The notes below the pieces were generated by a model. It did no database searches and had not been told where the DNA came from. It was given only the letters and a program-made list of their open reading frames with translations. DNA of 64,000 bases from UBA1422 sp041859095 (GTDB lineage: Bacteria; Bacillota; Clostridia; Peptostreptococcales; Anaerovoracaceae): positions 67,772-131,771 of the forward strand of contig JBHEKY010000015.1 of NCBI GenBank assembly GCA_041859095.1, read 5' to 3'. Below, one piece after another: positions 60,820 through 64,000 of this stretch (within the stretch, counting starts at the first letter, position 1; every line of letters begins with the position of its first letter). Both the position numbers and the translations under genes were made by a program.

Positions 60820-60999
60820 ATGGCACAAGTAATAGTAAAAGAAAACGAAAGCTTGGAAAGTGCTCTTAAGAGATTTAAGCGTTCATGTGCAAGAGACGGC
60901 GTTATGAGTGAGCTTAGAAAGAGAGAGCATTACGAAAAACCAAGTGTAAAGCGTAAGAAGAAGTCTGAAGCTGCAAGAAAAAAGGCAAAGAAATATTAA
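60820..60999 (+). CDS. rpsU: 30S ribosomal protein S21
   Basis: This 59-residue, very basic gene begins MAQVIVKENESLESALKRFK and ends in a Lys/Arg-rich helix (KPSVKRKKKSEAARKKAKKY), the normal length and sequence of S21, which sits near the anti-Shine-Dalgarno end of 16S rRNA. AGGAGGTGAG lies just upstream, with a consensus promoter. It is followed by yqeY after 24 bases, the usual Firmicute order. Confidence 0.97.
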   Translation: MAQVIVKENESLESALKRFKRSCARDGVMSELRKREHYEKPSVKRKKKSEAARKKAKKY

Positions 61000-61023
61000 T
61001 CTGAAAGAGATGAGGTGTTATTT

Positions 61024-61470
61024 TTGTCCTTAAAAGAAAGATTAATGAATGATTACAAAGAGGCGCTTAAAAGCCGCGATGAAATCAGAAAAAATTCCAT
61101 TAGTTTTGCCCGCGCTGCTATTAAACAAGTAGAGGTGGATACAAGACAAGAACTACAAGACGAGGATATTATTCCGATTCTTGCCAAACAGGTTAAGATG
61201 CGTAGAGACGCCATCGGCGAATTTGAGCGGGGGAACCGAACTGACCTAGCAGATGCCTACAAAGCAGAAATTGAAGTGTTACAAACGTACTTGCCAGCAG
61301 AGCTGACCGAAGAACAAATCCGGGAAATCGTCAAGAACACGGCGGCCGGGATGGGGATTGAAGGTGGACGGCAGAACATGGGAAAACTCATGGGTGCTAC
61401 CATGCCACAGGTAAAGGGCGTTGCTGACGGCGGAGTCGTCAAAAAAATCATTGAAGAATTTCTAGGATAA
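61024..61470 (+). CDS. yqeY: GatB/YqeY domain protein
   Basis: The TTG at 61024 is six bases after AGGTG and gives a 148-residue protein beginning MSLKERLMNDYK, as YqeY proteins do; a GTG nine bases earlier overlaps that site. The family features are KQVKMRRDAIGEFERGNRTD and the C-terminal YqeY domain with LPAELTEEQI and MGKLMGATMPQVKGVADG. The domain resembles the tRNA-binding tail of GatB; the role of the free protein is not settled. It is co-transcribed with rpsU. Confidence 0.94.
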   Translation: MSLKERLMNDYKEALKSRDEIRKNSISFARAAIKQVEVDTRQELQDEDIIPILAKQVKMRRDAIGEFERGNRTDLADAYKAEIEVLQTYLPAELTEEQIREIVKNTAAGMGIEGGRQNMGKLMGATMPQVKGVADGGVVKKIIEEFLG

Positions 61471-61481
61471 TATGAACAAGC

Positions 61482-61506
61482 AACAACCCGATTCTGTCGG
61501 GTTGTT
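61482..61506 (+). other. Perfect hairpin between yqeY and phoH
   Basis: A 10-bp perfect stem (61482-61491 with 61497-61506) with a 5-nt loop is followed by only a weak T content. It may be a leaky terminator or RNA processing/stability element that separates the highly expressed rpsU-yqeY part from phoH onward. Confidence 0.55.
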
Positions 61507-61524
61507 TGACTAAAAGGAGAACCA

Positions 61525-62499
61525 TTGGAACAAAATAATACGATTGCCATGGAGCAAATATTGGATCACAGTGAGTTATTCGGTATTATGGATAAGAATT
61601 TAGATACAATCCGCGACAGCATGAAGGTCGATATGATTCAACGGGATAATCAGCTGATTCTGAAAGGACCAGATGCTGCCAAAGCAGAAAATGTCATCAA
61701 AGAGATGATTGGCATCATTGAATCCGGAGAAGCACTGGATACACAAAAAGTAGCATATGTCATAGCACTGGTTGAAAAAGGGCTCTCTTATCATGAAGCA
61801 AATATTGATAAGCAGACGATTTGCTACACTCAAATGGGCAAGCCGATCAAACCTAAGACTCTTGGCCAAAAAAATTACATCAACGCCATTCGCAACAAAG
61901 ACATTGTGTTTAGCATAGGACCTGCAGGCACAGGCAAAACCTATCTTGCTGTGGCCATGGCCGCCAGCGCATTAAAACATAAAGAAGTACAAAAAATCAT
62001 TCTGGCTAGACCTGCAGTAGAAGCAGGTGAAAGTTTAGGGTTTCTACCCGGAGATTTACAGGAGAAAGTTGACCCCTATTTACGACCCTTGTATGATGCT
62101 TTATATGATATAATGGGCAGAGAAGCTACTCTTCGGCTGAAAGAAAAGGAAATTATTGAAATCGTTCCATTGGCATATATGAGAGGAAGAACTTTAGATA
62201 ATTCGTTTATTATTCTGGATGAAGCCCAAAATACCACAAAAGAACAGATGAAGATGTTTTTGACTAGAATGGGATTTGAGTCCAGAGTGGTTGTAACGGG
62301 AGATATTACGCAAATCGACTTGCCACGAGGTAAAAAATCCGGTTTGATTGAAGTTGCAAAAATATTGAAGGATGTTCCCGATATTGAGTTTTGTTGGTTA
62401 AAAGATGTGGATGTGGTGCGACATGAGCTTGTTAAGAAAATTATCAATGCTTATGATGACTATTACACGCAGCATCCCAGTGAGCTGGATGAGGGTTAA
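61525..62499 (+). CDS. phoH: PhoH family ATPase
   Basis: The TTG at 61525 has AAAGGAG five bases upstream and gives 324 residues. An N-terminal KH-like region of about 110 residues is followed by the P-loop ATPase domain: IGPAGTGKTYLAVAMA (Walker A, near residue 135) and FIILDEAQNTT (Walker B), with VVTGDITQIDLP. PhoH proteins are putative RNA helicases; the strict neighbourhood with ybeY and era points to rRNA processing. It lies three bases before ybeY. Confidence 0.95.
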   Translation: MEQNNTIAMEQILDHSELFGIMDKNLDTIRDSMKVDMIQRDNQLILKGPDAAKAENVIKEMIGIIESGEALDTQKVAYVIALVEKGLSYHEANIDKQTICYTQMGKPIKPKTLGQKNYINAIRNKDIVFSIGPAGTGKTYLAVAMAASALKHKEVQKIILARPAVEAGESLGFLPGDLQEKVDPYLRPLYDALYDIMGREATLRLKEKEIIEIVPLAYMRGRTLDNSFIILDEAQNTTKEQMKMFLTRMGFESRVVVTGDITQIDLPRGKKSGLIEVAKILKDVPDIEFCWLKDVDVVRHELVKKIINAYDDYYTQHPSELDEG

Positions 62500-62502
62500 A
62501 GA

Positions 62503-62958
62503 ATGGAATTAAACATTGATGGTGTTTCCCTTCCGCGAAACGAAACCATAGAGCAGATGAAACTTGCTGCAACCTACTGCTTGGAAGATGAGGGTTTGAA
62601 CCATGAAATGATGGAAATAAGCCTATCTTTTGTTGATTCGACGGAAATGCGAGAACTGAATTTTTCTTACAGGGACGTTGATACTGTAACCGATGTGTTA
62701 TCCTTCCCGCAGTTTGAATCGCCTGGAGAAATCCCAAAAGAGTGCTTCGTCCTTTTAGGCGATGTGGTGATTTGTTTGGATCAGGCATTGGAACAAGCAG
62801 AGTCTTATGGGCATACGCCGGAAAGGGAGATTTTATATCTGTTTGTTCATAGTATGTTCCACCTGCTTGGATATGACCATCATTGTGAAGAAGAACAGGC
62901 AGTCATGCGACAGGCGGAAGAGAAAGTTTTAGCCCGATTGGGGCTGGAAAGGCGGTAA
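62503..62958 (+). CDS. ybeY: Endoribonuclease / rRNA maturation factor YbeY
   Basis: YbeY is a zinc-dependent protein required for 16S rRNA 3'-end maturation and ribosome quality control. The zinc motif HSMFHLLGYDHH (H-x3-H-x5-H) is near the C-terminus of this 151-residue protein, and RDVDTVTDVLSFPQF is the other conserved stretch. GAGGG precedes the ATG. The gene is directly followed by cdd; the diacylglycerol/undecaprenol kinase gene often found between them is absent. Confidence 0.96.
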   Translation: MELNIDGVSLPRNETIEQMKLAATYCLEDEGLNHEMMEISLSFVDSTEMRELNFSYRDVDTVTDVLSFPQFESPGEIPKECFVLLGDVVICLDQALEQAESYGHTPEREILYLFVHSMFHLLGYDHHCEEEQAVMRQAEEKVLARLGLERR

Positions 62959-62960
62959 TC

Positions 62961-63335
62961 ATGTATCGAGAACTATTTCAGCAGGCAGAAGCGGTCATGC
63001 AGTATGCTTATGCTCCATATTCAAACTATCGGGTTGGCGCTGCTTTACTCACAAAGGACGGTAAAATGTTCACCGGCGTAAATGTTGAGAATTCTTCTTA
63101 CGGCGGAACAATCTGTGCTGAGCGGGTAGCATTTTCAAAAGCAATTGCCGAAGGTGAACGGGATTTTGATGCCATTGCCATTGCATCTACCGATGGAAAA
63201 GGATGGCCTTGCGGAATCTGCAGGCAGTTCATGTATGAGTTTTCACCTGAATTAAAAGTTATTGTTGGACCGGATGTTGAGCACTTAGAAATTATCACCT
63301 TGTCCGAATTGTTACCGAAGGGATTCAAGTTTTGA
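62961..63335 (+). CDS. cdd: Cytidine deaminase
   Basis: Cdd deaminates cytidine and deoxycytidine in pyrimidine salvage. The 124-residue tetrameric type shows the substrate motif NVENSSYGGTICAERVA, containing the catalytic CAE, and the zinc cysteines PCGICRQ. The start is two bases after ybeY, and its stop overlaps the TTG of era (TTGA). This placement in the ybeY-era block is standard for Firmicutes. Confidence 0.96.
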   Translation: MYRELFQQAEAVMQYAYAPYSNYRVGAALLTKDGKMFTGVNVENSSYGGTICAERVAFSKAIAEGERDFDAIAIASTDGKGWPCGICRQFMYEFSPELKVIVGPDVEHLEIITLSELLPKGFKF

Positions 63336-64000
63336 AAAGCGGTTTTATTAGTATAATAGGGAGACCAAACGTCGGCAAATCAACGTTATTAAATGCAATC
63401 CTTGGCGAGAAAGTCGCAATTACGACAGACAAGCCACAAACAACGAGAAATACCATTCGAGGGATTTACACCGACAATGATGCGCAACTAGTTTTTATTG
63501 ATACACCGGGAATTCATCGTCCCAGAACAAAGCTGGGAAGTTATATGACCGATACTGCAGTGCGTACACTAGAGGAAGTTGATTTAATACTGTTTATTGT
63601 TGATGACTCACATGTGGCAGGCCCTGGTGACAAATACATTATGGAGCTATTAACACAGGTCAAAACTCCGGCATATTTGCTAATCAATAAAATTGATCTG
63701 ATAGAGCCAGCACAGTACAGGACTCTCTTTGAGGAGTACGAAAAATTAGGTTTGTTCAAAGAAATCATTGGAATTTCAGCACTTGAAAACAAAAATGTCG
63801 ACACCCTAGTGGGGAAACTAAAAGATGCGGTAGATGAAGGTCCTATGTATTTTCCTGCCGATCAGGTAACCGATCATCCGGAAAGATTCCTTGTGGGCGA
63901 GATTATACGTGAAAAACTATTGAAATACTTGGAAGATGAAATTCCACATGGTGTTGCTGTCGAGATTGAAGCATATGAAGAAAAAACCAACATTACAAAC
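63332..64000 (+). CDS. era: GTPase Era, N-terminal part (cut by window end)
   Basis: Era is a GTPase that binds the 3' end of 16S rRNA during 30S assembly. The TTG at 63332, overlapping the cdd stop and preceded by AAGGGA, begins MKSGFISIIGRPNVGKST (G1). Switch I KPQTTRNTIRG, G3 DTPG, G4 NKID and G5 SALENKN follow. 223 codons are present; the sequence then enters the KH domain (RFLVGEIIREKLLKYLEDEIPH) and is cut by the end of the window, about 70 residues short of the usual length. Confidence 0.96.
   Translation, partial: MKSGFISIIGRPNVGKSTLLNAILGEKVAITTDKPQTTRNTIRGIYTDNDAQLVFIDTPGIHRPRTKLGSYMTDTAVRTLEEVDLILFIVDDSHVAGPGDKYIMELLTQVKTPAYLLINKIDLIEPAQYRTLFEEYEKLGLFKEIIGISALENKNVDTLVGKLKDAVDEGPMYFPADQVTDHPERFLVGEIIREKLLKYLEDEIPHGVAVEIEAYEEKTNITN

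Overview
The window is a stretch of chromosome from a moderately AT-rich, low-GC Gram-positive anaerobe, most likely a member of the Clostridia. The evidence is consistent: strong AGGAGG-type ribosome binding sites and frequent TTG starts, a lysine riboswitch on a dap operon, a fused SecDF, HemZ, TrmR/TrhP, YlbF, RNase J, MltG, a CD1871A-type CXXC mini-protein, a Na+-pump decarboxylase beta subunit, and the conserved Firmicute block mtaB / rpsU / yqeY / phoH / ybeY / cdd / era. No phage, IS element or CRISPR array was seen. The exact genus cannot be fixed from sequence reading alone.

Layout. 1-363: tail of a GGDEF diguanylate cyclase. 410-3537 (minus): VTC-domain protein, DUF4956 membrane protein and a beta-helical carbohydrate-binding lipoprotein. 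3696-6913: promoter, lysine riboswitch with terminator, then dapA-dapB-lysA. 7026-8120: msrA-msrB. 8218-10903: attenuator-like leader and an ECF Co/Ni importer (cbiM/nikMN, cbiQ, cbiO). 10982-13008: DUF3842 protein, methyltransferase, mutY. 13073-15453 (minus): oadB-like, oadG-like (a 55-residue gene) and a Ca2+/H+ exchanger. 15658-16828: a second attenuator-like leader and a CaCA Na+/Ca2+ antiporter. 16866-19894: coaBC, chrA and a deleted, frameshifted Mn-pyrophosphatase remnant. 20047-21697: amino-acid permease. 21703-26401: GerMN lipoprotein and KtrB-type K+ channel (plus), facing two TrkA-type regulators and a PHP phosphatase (minus). 26456-31508: polA, coaE, membrane-anchored oligopeptide-binding-like protein. 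31556-35505: tRNA-Leu(GAG), an RND exporter, tRNA-Leu(CAA). 35546-40695: yajC, secDF, rel. 40719-45998: MBL hydrolase, hemZ, hisS, aspS, zinc-ribbon protein. 45999-49950: nadD, yqeK, rsfS, leuS. 49963-57525: rnjA, ylbF, a short M24 peptidase, efp, mltG, trmR, trhP, CNNM/CBS protein. 57529-60763: mtaB, a TlpA / CD1871A / 4Fe-4S redox module, hinT. 60743-64000: rpsU, yqeY, phoH, ybeY, cdd and era (cut by the window end).

How it works together. Most of the window is housekeeping: lysine/DAP synthesis, CoA synthesis, DNA repair and replication, protein export, stringent response, aminoacylation, tRNA modification, ribosome biogenesis and cell-wall turnover, packed in tightly coupled operons with overlapping stops and starts. 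A second theme is ion handling: Co/Ni uptake, two different Ca2+ exchangers, K+ uptake with regulators, chromate-type transport and parts of a Na+ pump. The less ordinary parts are the VTC/DUF4956/beta-helix operon, the oadB-oadG-cax operon without a carboxyltransferase, the partnerless RND exporter with an inserted helical segment, the redox module set inside a housekeeping block, and two unassigned leaders ending in terminators ahead of metal transporter genes.
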